Below are positions 1 through 42,480 of a DNA stretch of 64,000 bases, piece after piece. The notes beneath the pieces were generated by a model that had not been told where the DNA came from, made no database searches, and saw only the letters and a program-made list of their open reading frames with translations. The DNA comes from Atrichornis clamosus (lineage: Eukaryota; Chordata; Aves; Passeriformes; Menuridae), in the NCBI GenBank assembly GCA_013400975.1, contig WBMZ01005376.1, positions 92,455 to 156,454 on the forward strand, written 5' to 3'. A program made the position numbers and the translations under genes. Every line of letters starts with the position of its first letter. Position 1 is the first letter of the stretch.

Positions 1-30400
<30,400 letters not shown>

Positions 30401-30404
<4 letters not shown>

Positions 30405-30470
30405 CTTGGCGGCCGCCCCCGAGACGCACCGCGATGACGGCCACGGCCGTCATTGGCGGGAGGGCGGGAG
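30401..30470 (-). promoter_or_regulatory. EMC2 core promoter motifs
   Basis: Reading toward EMC2 on the minus strand there is a GC box (GGGCGGG complement, about 30461-30468), then an inverted CCAAT box (ATTGG on plus, 30452-30456). Next is a 9-bp inverted repeat ATGACGGCC / GGCCGTCAT with a 2-bp spacer (30434-30453), containing two TGACG CRE half-sites. A GCCAAGATGGCG YY1-type motif overlaps the start codon. No TATA box is seen. The start site probably lies within a few tens of bases of 30430, which is an inference. Confidence 0.6.
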
Positions 30471-30800
30471 CGGGGCCGGCGCGGCGGGGTCAGCGCGCGG
30501 GGATGGCCCGGGGCCGCCTGACGCCCGCACCACCCGCGCAGCCCCGCAGGGGCAGCCGCGGGGCCCCCTCCGCCCCCTCCGTCACCGTCGCGGCGGCCGG
30601 AGAGAGCCTCACCCCCTGGAGAGGAGCCCCCGAAGGGCCGGAGCGTCAGGCAGCCGGCGCCTGTCCCGCCGGGGCTTTGGGCTGTGTTAGTCCTTGCTCG
30701 CTTCGGGAGCGCAGTGGCGGAAACACGCGTGAGCCCCAGCCTGGCGCTCCGTTCCTGTCCCGGCCACGGGTACCGGGGTTAAAACCCCAGAGCCCAGACC

Positions 30801-33800
30801 GGAGGTGGCACTAAGGGCTGCAGGCTAATTTCCTGTTTGATAGCCACATAAACTTTCCAGGACCAGTTCGCATGGCACGAGGTTGTACACCTTGAACACG
30901 CGCCGGGCGAAGAGGTGCCTGGTGTGGTTTGGGTTCAGCGTGAGAACTGCCGGTGCTTTTCCTGCTGCTGGGGTCCTGGAGACGGGCATGGACCGTCAAG
31001 GGTTTCTCTGCGTGTACTCCAGAGACTCATGGGCAGTGAACCATTGCAGCAACAAATTTCTAACCATGGGTCGGAGAAGCCCTGCGGGGGTCTCCAGGCA
31101 GGAGTAGGGGCCAGCCGTGCCCACCTCTGTGTCCACTCCACTGTTTATCTTCTGACATCACAGCTTCTGCTGGCCACCAGTCATGAAGATGATTTCTTGG
31201 TAAATAAGGCTCCTGATATCAATACTGTATAGTTGTTAAGAAATAAATGTATCTCTGCTGAAGATGTTAATAATAAGGTAATGGACTTTTAACTTCATGT
31301 ATGCTAAAGAAACTAGGTTTTAGAAAATATCACTAGAAACTTAATTGTCTGACATTTAACTATGACAAGATCTCTTATGGGAAATGCCTCAGACTCCATA
31401 TTCAAAATAATCCCATAGCTCCGTCAATAAATGAAGCCTAGTATCAAGAAAGTTTTCTGTATTTATTACATCCCTTTCTCTGACTAGAACAAACTACTAA
31501 TTCTTAATACTATCTACAGTGTAATTGTGTATCACAGCTTTGACAGCTAAAAGGCCTCAACTGGAATTCAAATGGTGGTCTAGAAAGACTGTATATGCCT
31601 AAGTTTTCTTGCCTCTAAAGTGATTTCTGATCTAAGTGACTGGATTGTTTAGACATTGTATAGCACTGCTGTACTTCCAGATAGTTTTTAAATGCCAGTG
31701 TCTGTATTATCTCATTCTCTATGTCTGTATCTATTCTCATAGTATATAAGTAGAAAACTGATATTCCGTTTTATTAGTAAAGGAATGAATATGGAATCAT
31801 TACAGTCCAAATCCGTAAAGGATTTAGCATACACCTGCTCTGCACATTACGGGGTAACACTGAAATAGCTGAGGTAAAATGAAGAATTAACTTGCAGAGT
31901 TCAGTGCTGCTGGACTGCTGAGCTAGCTGTAATGCCTAATGTGGGACAGACAGAACTTTTAAGCATGTAAGTCCAAAATTTTGATCCTTTTAAAAGCCCT
32001 GTCAGCTGTCACCTAATGCTGAAGGAGCTGAAATTTCAGAAGTGTCGTGTTTGAAGTGTTTGGGAGGCATCTGGACTTTCTGTTCCCTGGACATCTAACT
32101 CTGTGCTTGTGCACCTGCCCACAACTTTGTCTTGGCAAGAGGCAGGAGATGGTGCCCCACAGGTGCTCAGTCCACTCACTGTTCTCAGTGATAACTCTGA
32201 TCTTTCTCCTAGCTAGATTTAGACAATTCCCCAGTTATGCTGGATTCCTTCCCGAGACATGCAGTCCTTCACCTGAACTGTAAGAGGAGACCAGTTCCTG
32301 AAGTTATGCACTGTAAGTGTTGCCTGCTGCCTTTCTTGGACACGGTCTTGAACATCTTGCCTAAAATCACATATGCTGTGTTCTGCCAAGCTCAAAGCTG
32401 ACCCTTCCACTGCATACCTCTGCTCTTACTGTGGACGAGAAAGCCATCCACACTCACCAAGAGACGGGAATTAGTTACAATATCACATTATGCCAGATAC
32501 TGTTATAGTTGGAAACAGAAATGTTTTTGGTATTAAGCTTTTTTTTCTTGGAAACTGAAACAGTGGTTTTGAAAGCTGTTTTCTAATGCCAAGGAGCTTC
32601 ATCACTTAATTCAAAGTGTTTTGTTAATAAAGCTTAAAATGCTCTGAAAAGGGAATAGTCATGTGAAATCTGTTTTCTGGATCTGTCATTTTCTGGTCTT
32701 GTCATTTTAGTGAACTTCTGGCAGAACCAAGTAGGAAGGTAGTGATCCCAATCCTATATAATAAGTTGTAAAAGCACAGGTTTTTGAGGGCATTATTTAA
32801 AAGTGCAGAAAACTCACACCTACTTTTTGTAAGTACCACAGCTAGATCTACATATTATCAAATGGAAATTAAAAAAATTTTTTTTCTCAGTGTTTTATTA
32901 AAAAATATTTCTCTTTTATTATGAACCAATCAGTCAGTTCAATAATAATCCAGTCAGAATTGCTGTTCAGACAAGCCTGCTAAGCAAGAAAAACAGTAAT
33001 TTAATTTACAGCTTATCAATATAGCAAAGTATGGAAGTCTGTGTCCTGTGCATGAGATATGGGGAATATAGAGACTTTTGGGCTCATCACCTAATAAATA
33101 CAATCTAGGACCTATCTTAGTTCAGTAATGTTGGGGGTTTAGTTTAGTAATGTAACAATGGTGGCATCCTTCAGGTAGGTAGGACGTAGGAGAAAATAAC
33201 TCCAGCACAGCCATGACACAAGGAAGAATGTACACATGTAGAATCCGTGCATGTTGTGAATGAATAAGGTGATAGTTTATCTTCTGTGTGAATCAGTGAT
33301 TCATTTGCGTGTTAAGATGCACTTTCCCACTGTGCAAGGTATGGACAAACTTCATTTTATGTATGGAGCATTTAAAGATACTATTACCTTGTTTAGTGAT
33401 GCTAAAGATCAGTCCCAAAAGTTAAATTAGTGCATGAAAAATATAGGGAATTCAAAAAATTTGAATCTTGCAGTTTAAGGATTTGTGCCGTATTGTAGGT
33501 GCCTTTAAGTCTGATCCTACTCAGCATTCATTTATTAATGTTAGAACTCCAGATATTCTCTTACATCAAATTTAAAACTTACCAAAGTGAAAAAAAATAG
33601 GTAAGAAAATAAATTGATACATTTGCTTTAAGGTAATGACTATGATGGGTTATATATATAGAAGAACATTTTAACATACTTCTAGGTTTTGTCACAGCAT
33701 CACCACAGTAAGAAATAGCACGTAAAAATTTTATGAGTCATCTTGAAAAATTTGAGGCTTTTTCATATTATCTTGACCAGCACAAACTATTATATATTGG

Positions 33801-34419
33801 AACATACATAGCAAAGCAGTATAATTTTGATTTTTTAATTCAGTGTTAGTATTTGCAGTCAGATTAAAATTATCTCTTTCTGACTCCTAAGCTAAAGGGC
33901 AAGAGGAGACCATAGGCAGAGAATTTTTTTATCCTTAGGCTATAAATCTTCCTGGCTATTGACAATCACAAATGGAGAACATGCCAGAATCACATCATTC
34001 AGCATGCCATGAAAAAAGGCAAAGAGGAGACACTTTTGGAAAGCTGGGGAAAACAAGAATTTTAAATCAGCTTGATGAACTGACAGTGTTAGCAATCCTT
34101 AAGCAAGTTAAACAACATTCCCTCCATGGGTTGATACTCTAAACCATACCCTGAGAGCCTTCTGAGACTGATTTTAAAATGGCAGTGAGGTGAGCAAACA
34201 CTACAGATCCAAGTTTCTGAGTCCACAGAGTAAGAAAGTATGAGTTTCAGAGTTCGTGTTTACTAGCTGAGTGTACACAAGCTTGAAACTGGTCTCCTAA
34301 ACACCTCTCTGCCTGCTTAATTAAGAATTTTTTCAGAGTCTTAACTATGCCTGTGGGCATTAAATAAGTGTGCAAATATATTAATTGTAATGTGTTGCAG
34401 AGGCTTAAATTTGTTGCGG
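30801..34419. other. Intergenic region upstream of EMC2
   Basis: The first few hundred bases are moderately GC-rich, then the sequence becomes AT-rich. No exon, RNA gene or recognised transposon was found. Open frames at 30883-31232 and 32047-32283 have no recognisable product. Confidence 0.7.
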
Positions 34420-34950
34420 GCAGCTGCTGTTTCCTGTGGCTAAAGTGAACCAGTCTGCACTAAGGAGTAGCCTTTCTGGGGTCAGGCGGGAGCGGAGGAG
34501 GGGACATCAGGGGCAGGGCAGCCACCTTTCCATCCCGGTGGGTGCCAGGAATGGGGCCAGCCCTGCCGGAGTGGGGCCCGGCCAGCCCAGCGCTCCGAGA
34601 CAGCCGTGCCGGGTGTGGGAGGGAGCAGCCTGTGCACATCGCACTGCCCTAATGCCACAGCTCTCATGCGAGTTCTGCCCCACTTCCCGGGCCATGCCCG
34701 CGCTCCGTAGCGGGCCCGCGGGGCGCGGCAGGCCATGCTAGCAGGCGGCAATACCCCTGAGGGCAGAGCCGAACAAATCCGTGTCTTGCTCGTGTGGCGG
34801 CGGGGACGACGAGTGCTTCTCTCTTGCACAAGAAAAGAGGACGAGAAGCGGTGGGAGCTGAGAAAGCCCCTCTCCCGGGTCAGCAGACGTGCCAGCTTCT
34901 GAGCCGTCAGCTGTAGGAGAAGCGGATGGGAAGAGCCAGAGGGAGAGCTC
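34420..34950. promoter_or_regulatory. Orphan GC-rich/CpG-rich island about 4 kb upstream of EMC2
   Basis: A sharply bounded GC-rich block with numerous CpGs (for example around 34690-34735 and 34795-34815) sits in AT-rich surroundings. No recognised protein-coding exon or repeat explains it. Candidates are an unannotated promoter (lncRNA or alternative first exon), an enhancer, or an old GC-rich repeat. Open frames of up to 181 codons on both strands overlap one another and look like composition artefacts. Confidence 0.45.
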
Positions 34951-35683
34951 GGGACTGGGGGTTTGCGGCTGAGCACATCCCATGGATTTCCTTGAGGAGT
35001 CGGGGGGTCGCTGCAGGCAGCTGTCAAGGAGGGTCAGATGTTCTGTCCTGCACTCACCTCTCCTGCTCCCAGCCCAGTTACTCATCTCCTCACAGCTGCA
35101 GGAGTGTGTTGTGTACATTTGGGGTCTTTTTTGACTGACTCAAAATAAATTGTACTGAAGTTAAGGGTATTACAGTACTCTCCCTGGGCTGAAATCTGCT
35201 CTAGGAATGTTTTTTTAATGCCCTCCTGACATCCTGACCATTTAAAAATCTTCCCATTTCTGAACCACGTATCTGTCTCACAAAGAATTCTCCTGTGCTT
35301 TCTCCCATCATTATTTATTAACTTTGTTCCCTGTCCCAAGTTCTCTCCTTGTGTTCAGCTACATCTCATTATTTTGTGGTGTTTCTGAGATGACTTTTTC
35401 TGGACAACCACTGGATTTGGAGAGGAAATGATCCCTGTGTAGGGCAGCATGCTTCATTCATGGATACAGTAGTTTGTGTTTTTATCCTTAAAAAGAAGAT
35501 AGAGAGGAACTGGTTATCCTACCTGCCAAGGCAAAATTATGGTGACAGCTTGTCACTGGTAGATAATCCATTCTTGCTTCAGCAGAGGTGGAAATTACTT
35601 CCATGCTGTTCCTTGAGCAAGGCATCACCTCATACTGAGGAAAACAACCAGTTTCTGTATACATATTCCTCATTTCAATATTA

Positions 35684-35760
35684 GAGATGAGAAAATCAAA
35701 ATACAGGGAGCTCATGTAACTTACCTAAACTCCTAAAGCAAAACAAAGAACTTAGTCCCC
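35684..35760. repeat. Possible MIR-like SINE remnant
   Basis: The segment TTAGAGATGAGAAAATCAAA followed by a GTAACTTACCTAA block resembles the conserved MIR core (GATGAGAAAACTGAGG ... TTAAGTAACTTGCC). The match is short and by eye. Confidence 0.35.
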
Positions 35761-35782
35761 ATTTATGCATAACCTAACTGTC

Positions 35783-36854
35783 TGTATTCAGTTTGCAAGG
35801 CCTGGTTTTTGGTAGTGAAGGGGTTACAGGGACGGCTTCTGTGAGAAGCTGCTGGAAGCTTCCACCATGTCCAGCAGAGCCAATGTCTGGCTGGCTGCAA
35901 AGATGGATATGCCACTGGCCAAGGCTGGGCCAATTAAAGTATCTGTGATAACAGATTTGAGAAGAAAATCAAAACAATACTGGTGGTGCAGTTTTAATTT
36001 TTGCCAGAGCAGAGTGGGGTGAGAACATGTGACAGGAACAACACTGCAGACACCAAGGTCAGTGCAGAAGGAGGGACAGGAGGTGCTCCAGGCACCGGAG
36101 CCGAGATTCCTCTGCGGCCCGTGGTGAAGGCCATGGTGAGGGAGCTGTGCCCCTGCAGCCCATGGAGGCCACGGGGGTGCAGAGATCCACCTGCAGCCCG
36201 TGGAGGAGCCCATGCTGGAGCAGGTGGATACCTGGGAGGAGGCTGTGATCCTGTGGGAGACCCGTGGAGAGAGGGGCCCTGCTCCCAGGCTGGAGCAGCC
36301 TGTCCTTGGAGGACTGCACCCCGTGGAGGAGCGACCCACACCGCAGCAGCTTGAGGGGTGCTGCTGCCCGTGGGATGGACTCTACATTGCAGCAGTTCAC
36401 AGGGAGCTGTGGCTCCTGAGATGGACTCATGTTGGAGAAGTTTCTGGAGAACCCTCCTGTGGGGAGAGACCCCACAGTGCAGCAGGGAAAACGACTCCTC
36501 TTCCTGAGCAGCGGGAGAAGCCACAGATGGTGGACTGACCCAAACCCCCATTCCCTGTCTCCCTGCATGATTGGGGTAGGAGGTAGAACTGGGAGGAGGG
36601 AGTAGGGTGGGAGAAGGTGTTTTCTAAGGGCTCATTTTACTTCTCATTATCCTGCTCTGATTCTGTTGGTGTAATAAATTCACTTTCATATCTTTATGCT
36701 TGAGCCTGTTTTACCTGGGGTGGTATTTGATGAGTAAGCTTATCTGAACTCATGAACCCTTTGCTAAATTTCCTCCCCTCTGTCCAGTTGCAGGGGGAGT
36801 GAGCAAGTGGCTTTTGTTGGGTGCCTGGCATCTGGCCAGGGTCCACCCATGACA
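35783..36854 (+). mobile_element. Solo LTR of an endogenous retrovirus (ERVL-like by 5-bp target duplication)
   Basis: The element starts TGTATTCAG and ends CCCATGACA, giving TG...CA termini. It is flanked by identical 5-bp copies of CTGTC at 35778-35782 and 36855-36859. Within it, about 36180-36480 is an array of imperfect CAGCCCGTGGAGGA-type units, followed by an AATAAA polyadenylation signal at 36673-36678 and a terminal CACCTGGC-like segment (here GTGCCTGGCATCTGGCCAGGG). I recognise this arrangement from LTRs that are common in bird genomes. No internal retroviral region or second LTR adjoins it, so it is a solo LTR left by recombination. Orientation follows the polyA signal. The family name cannot be fixed without a repeat library. 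Confidence 0.88.
36591..36611 (+). other. G-quadruplex-type motif inside the LTR
   Basis: Four GGG runs are separated by loops of 4, 4 and 1 bases, starting GGGAGGAGGG and ending GGGTGGG. This fits the G3N1-7 pattern. It lies about 60 bp upstream of the LTR polyA signal. Confidence 0.5.
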
Positions 36855-36859
36855 CTGTC

Positions 36860-39800
36860 CATATTGAAAGTCTTTATTCCTGGTTTTAACCATATTGCTA
36901 TTTACTATTTCTTTTACATGCTGCTCGCAATGGTGCGTTGCCAGGTCCTACTTCAGTCTTGGTAAGTTTGTGAGGTGTCAAACTTCAACATTAATTTTTC
37001 TAGGTATTGCAGCCTTTCTCCTGCCTTGACTTCTTAGAAAATTGGTGGCAATGCATATCCCATTATTTGTCATTTAACCCTTCATGTTCCTTACAAACTG
37101 TTCGAGGCTCCTTGGCCAATCTTTATGAGCTTCCACACTGACAGCTAGCTGCTGTTTTACCAGTCCAATCAATAGCTCTCAGACTCAAGTCATGGGTTAT
37201 AAAAGTAGAGTCTGTGTCAAAAGAATGGGGCATGTCTGGAGGAGCTACACTGAACACAATTGCAGTAGTAAAGCACATCAGTATTAACATCAGCATCCTC
37301 AGCTGTGGTTTTATTTTACCAGAGCCACAAGCACAACAAACGGTGCAGCTGGAAATCAAAGGAAATTCATTAAAGGGCCAAGAATGCCTTGACTATGTAC
37401 TGTGCTACAAAATCCTGAATTTAGACACTTGCTGGTTCTCTCAATGCTAATCTACTCTTTGCTTCAGCCAGTTTTTCTTCAGCTAGGGGCTTCTTTGTGG
37501 AGGCAGAAACAGACTAGAAGAGCAGTAGTAGAACATGGACAGTGCAATAACAGGTATCACTCAGCAAGAGCAGACCTGTGTACTCTGAGCCTGCTCCGTG
37601 AGATGGCCTGGGGAGTTTTTGTGCAGATACTTTTGGTAGCACAGCCTCAGTTGCACCCTGAGCTACCAGGCAGTCTCAATTTTTGCCCTCTTTGCTTGAC
37701 CTTGGAAGAAAAATTTTGGAGGGGAGGAAGTTTTCTCATGGATTGATAATGAAAACAGAGGATTCTGACTTTCCTGAGGTGTCACTAGCTTTGATTTGAG
37801 ATAGAAACTTGAGTGAATCATTTACACATCTCCCCCACCTTGTCACATCCTTGGCAGTGTGGCTGCCAAATGACAGAAATAGCATTTTAGAAGCGCAAGC
37901 TAAGCAGAAAATGCCTCATAATAATCAAAACTGTGATTCTAATTACCATGACATTGTTACACACTAGAGCTGTTATATAAGATTTTAACAGATTATACAA
38001 TACGTCATTACAATCTGCATGAGAGAGTTTTAATGGACTGCAGTTCCAGAAAAAAAAGTTAATTAAAACAGGGCTGTGATTATGCCTGCAAATAATATGA
38101 CACCTTCCATGGAAACCGTTCCTGTTAAAAGTCAGCAGCAGAAGGGTTCCTCTCACTTCACTTTAAATGCATACGGTCTAGATGTCTATATACAAGCTAT
38201 TTATCTCAGGTTCAATTTACAGTCAGTGTAGCAAATTATACATTTGTGGAGTACGTCTCATCCTACAGAAGGTGTCCAAGGCATAAGCTGAATCACAACC
38301 AAAAGCAACTCTTTCTTTCCATTAACTGTAAAGGGAATCGAGAGGACTAACTCAGCTGCTCATGTGTTCATTGAGAATGTCTGTTTTTAGTTAGAAAAAC
38401 TATCCCTAGAGGGTTATATCCTGTCCTTGTTTAAGCCTTGCTACAGCCACTGAAAATGAGACCGAAGAAACTGTGAGAGAAGTCTCTCTCTCTTAGGGAA
38501 TGGGTTATTAAAGTTCTCAACACAAAGCTCCTGAGCATCTTCTTTCTGGTGATGTTCTTCCTTTTTCTCACCATTATAAAGAAGTGACATTTGCAAGTTT
38601 TTATACATTTACTAATTGATGAGTTAAAGAAATGATCATGCTGCTTAGTTTATGTATATATTTTACAGTCACTAGGCTTGTCAAAGAGTGTCTTAGAAGG
38701 AAGTTCTTCACTGGCATGAAGTGCCACCATGCTTTTCCCATCAAGAACCTCTGAAATATATATGTTCTGAACAAGGTGATCAGCTTAAAAAAAGCTATGG
38801 AGCCCTAACTAGTGAAAGAGATCTTTTGTATTAGACATAACCATGTCCCATTCACAGAAAAATTGCAACCTACCAAGTTAAAAAAAGACAGCGAAGGTAA
38901 TTAAGTGTTGTATGAGACTGCTTGGGCAAATTGCAGAGTCTTTGCCACTGAAGGGTATTAAGAACAGACAAAATAGGACTGATTGTATTAGGGGATGGAT
39001 TTCATGTTTCTATGACTGCCTATATTACTTGATTGAAAAAGAAAACAATAATTTACCTTCTGATATGACTGTAGTTGCTTTGCCTATCACTGTTCACCTC
39101 TGCATTGCACATCTTGGATATGTGTAGTCATGATAAAACTATAAAATGCCAACTGTAGCTTTGTAATATTCAAGACAATACAAGAGGAAATGAGGAGAAA
39201 CCAAATGTAGTCAATTGAAAACAAAACACTGAATGAACTATTTTTATTTTGCACTGAGAGCACCTGGGGGTTTGTGGGGTGAGTTGCTTGCTGCTCAACA
39301 TGAATATGGCAGTGCCGTGCAGATGGCTGGAGGATGAACCTTGATGGTTATTCTGTGAGTGCTGAAGAAGCTCAGCAGCTGCAAGGCCAAGGCTGTCCCC
39401 TCTTCTTACACACTTGTTCACAGGAGAAGAGATGGGAAGGGAGAGTGGAAAGTAAGGGGAAAAGACTGTAGAGGGCATCATCTCTAGGGCGACCATACTT
39501 GTAACATGTGAGCTGAGGCAGCAAGGCTGGTGTAAAGAGTTGCCTGTTTTGTCCAGCCAGACCTGTTGTCTCATCCCTGAGAACACAGTGTATCCTCAGT
39601 TGGGCTGGTTCTTAACCAGTAAATACAGACAGGTGAAAATTAACCCTAGAAGAGCTTTAAAAAAGGAGGATCATTTGCTCCAGCTCAGGGATGGGGCTCC
39701 AGGCTCTTGGTTAAGTTGCCGCGTTAAAGGACCAATACGCAAAGGCCATGGATAGGAGAAAATAGCTAAGGAATTCCTTACACATGGAATGATGAATCCC

Positions 39801-40770
39801 TTCTGTACTGGAACTGCAGCTGGATAGTGTGAGTATTCGTCTCTTGAACTTTAATTTTATACACACTTCAGTATTGCAATTATTCTGCATTTCAGTTTTG
39901 TTGAGCCTTGTTTGCACAATATTTTAGCATTTAAGAGAAAGCATTTGTTTATTTTTGGCACAGCTGACTGTGGGCTTGTTTAGCTTTCTTTATCACATAT
40001 TTTGCCAGTTTAATAAAATTCAGCGTTTGTTGAACAATTTATTGCTGTAAATGCAATAGCAATGAAACAGAAAGCCTCAAGGCATTACTGAAACATTGCA
40101 AACTACCAAGCAATATGTACAAACCTTAGAAATAGTGTTCCATGATCTCAAAATTGGAGACAGAAAAAGCTCCAATTAAATCAATACTTAATTCAGCAGA
40201 AAAATCAATATTTCATACACTACCAGACTTAGAATTTTTCAGGGATAACATCTGTCCTACAGATCAGCATCTTCTTCAGTGCAGTATTGCAGCAGTAGGA
40301 GCATTTCCAGTTTGCAGACTAGCACAAGTTAGCAGGTGACTTCTTGAAAGGATAACTATGTGTGGCATGAATGTGAGCACATGCATACTCATGTGCCATA
40401 TGGCATATTTATTTGGTGTATATATGCAGAGGAGAAAGAAGTATATGTGTTACATTTCATATAATAAAACAGGTGGTGTTGCTTTTTGTAAAACACTTTC
40501 TGTCCTTCTCATGCTTTTCTGTGAAGGCAGAAAAAATAAGCAGGACAAAAATGTGAAGAATTTCAATAACAAAAGGTGCTATAAAAATGCTATTGACCAT
40601 AAAGTGGTCCCCCAAAAAATTGTAATTATTGTACATTAAAGTTCCAGTGTGATTTTCCTAATTTCCCTAGTCTCTTGAACTAGGAGCTGCACTGCCTTTG
40701 GGAGTCCTTTCCAGATTTTCTGATCAGCTAATGAGTTCATCAATATTCAGATATTATTCCAATACTAAAA
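36860..40770. other. Intergenic region
   Basis: AT-rich unique sequence. Open frames at 37214-37746 and at 39170-39586 (138 codons, minus) have no recognisable product. No repeat was identified by eye. Confidence 0.65.
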
Positions 40771-41320
40771 TTACCTCCAGTTTCCCATGTGTTGTAAATA
40801 GGTAAAGCAGATCACCATCATATGTATAGTATTTATAATATTGGCATTCAAGTGACTCTGGAAACCATGACTTCTTGCCTCCAGCCTTTCTAGTGAATGA
40901 TCCACCACCATTTGCAACTGTTAGAAGCTGTAATAGAATGCACTGGGTGGATGCACTTTGTGCATATTTGGCTTCCTGAGTCCTGGCAGTAGAAGCTAGA
41001 TGGAATTCCTCAAAATAACAGGAGGCACCTGCACCCTATTGAGAATGTTATTAGTAGGAGAGAATAAAGATCTCAGCTTGTCCAAGGATCTGTGCGTCTT
41101 ATCTGCTCTAAACACAGATGTTGCATATCTTGCCAATGCCTCCCAGGCTGATGCTCATAAGCTTTCTCCATGGTCCTCAGGGCTCTTAAGGAACATCTTA
41201 TGGCTCATTTACACACTGACTTCTTTGGTGAAAGGACAAATAATGAGTACATTTGTGCCATCTATTGCCTTACTGCAGTTTGTAAGCCCCATTCCCTGAA
41301 AGCCAGACCCCAGTATTTAT
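40771..41320 (-). pseudogene. Decayed PIF/Harbinger-type transposase, catalytic region
   Basis: Reading the minus strand through stops and at least one frame change gives, in the expected order, the landmarks of a Harbinger DDE transposase. These are GFQGMGLTNCSKAIDGTNV (first catalytic Asp, family pattern GFPNC-GAIDGTH), then a short HKMFLKSPEDHGE segment (family NHKGYFS...DHRG), then VQVPPVILRNSI (family V-VP-LILGDPAYPL). These are followed by LLPGLRKPN (family LLPWLMKPY), VVDHSLERLEARSHGF (family VVE-AFGRLKARFR, third acidic residue here Asp) and a MMVICFTYLQHMG tail (family VVAACCVLHN). The second catalytic Asp (GDPAYP) is lost and several stops interrupt the frame, so it is inactive. The N-terminal part and terminal inverted repeats were not identified. 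The match rests on remembered family motifs, not a search. Confidence 0.8.
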
Positions 41321-42480
41321 CACTCAGAGGTTAACAACTTTTAAACAGTCTTCACAAATCTATACTAAAACCTGCAAGGGGTTTTCAAGAACACATGATA
41401 GTCTTGATTGCCTTTCAGATCATGATCTTTTGTTGGCATAAGCTCTTTAACTTGTGTGCTTCAATGATAGAGTGATGGGTAGACTTTTTAGGTTGATTGA
41501 GGGATAGGACATCGTCTTGGGCAATGGATTTTCCAAATCTTTCCCATTTTGTCACTCTGCTGCAGATCTTCTGGCTTGAACATCTTGGAAAGTTCACCAA
41601 AGTCATCCAGCTCTCTGATCATCTGTCTGCCTAACAAACATTTGGTCCACATTGTAAGAAATTGTTTTAATGGCTCTGTGGTGGTTGCTTCATACCACAT
41701 GAGTAGTTTTTGTCCTTTTATTTACAGCACTCCTGTGAATATTTTCTTTAAGTTGATACAATCATTTCACATCTATTGTAACAGGAACATTGTCATGGCA
41801 CTCCCAAAGTGAGGAATGGGTTGGGGACTTTTTGTGGTCCCACAAGGATCCTTTTGCCTGCTGGCCTACTCTTCTGAGGCTTGAAACTCACACTGTAGTA
41901 ATCTTTCAGTTCTATCCTTCTGCCATCTGCTATTGCACATCCAGTAATCTTTAACAAGAACTCCTCTGTTGGGCAGACCTGCCTTCTCTTAGACTGGATC
42001 TTAAATTCCACTTTTTCTCTTCTCCCAGGTTTCTGAGTATCATTATGCCTTTTGTTCTTTCTGATGATTTCCTAAATATCCTGATGATTTCTACTTAACA
42101 TGTGACCACTGACTATCCCCATCACATTTCTTCTCTACGTGATACAGAATCTCCTTTTTCTTGCACCTTTTGCTTCATTTGGTCATGACAGCTTGCTGTT
42201 ACCAGTCACGGATCAGTCTTTTGGGTCTTCTCATCAGCTTGTGTTTCCAAATCTTATTTTTCCTCTTCTCTTCCATTGCATGCCTCTCTCAACTTCATTA
42301 TGGACTCCAGACACATTTCTAGGTATTCTCTTCCTTGGGGTCTATCAGATGACTGGATGTGGCACAAAATTCTTTTGAATGCTCAATGGTTACGTGCAAC
42401 CCACAACAGTTGTGTGCAGATAATCCCTTTTTCTCTACAATTTTCCAGATCTCTTCCACTTCTCTAGCAGCTACTGTCTT
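41321..42480 (-). other. Sequence upstream of the Harbinger fossil, possibly its remaining 5' part
   Basis: Minus-strand frames at 41415-41606, 41488-41700 and 41793-42011 are longer than the local background and lie where the transposase N-terminus or the companion Myb-like protein of a Harbinger element would be. I could not match them to either. The region may be unrelated. Confidence 0.3.

Noticed and set aside
34436..35118. Overlapping ORFs of up to 181 codons on both strands near 34.5-35.1 kb
   Set aside because: They overlap each other in several frames in a GC-rich block and have no recognisable domain. They are treated as composition artefacts.
35824..36568. ORFs of 112-185 codons on both strands
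   Set aside because: All lie within the solo LTR and follow its repetitive GC-rich units. LTRs of this kind do not encode protein.
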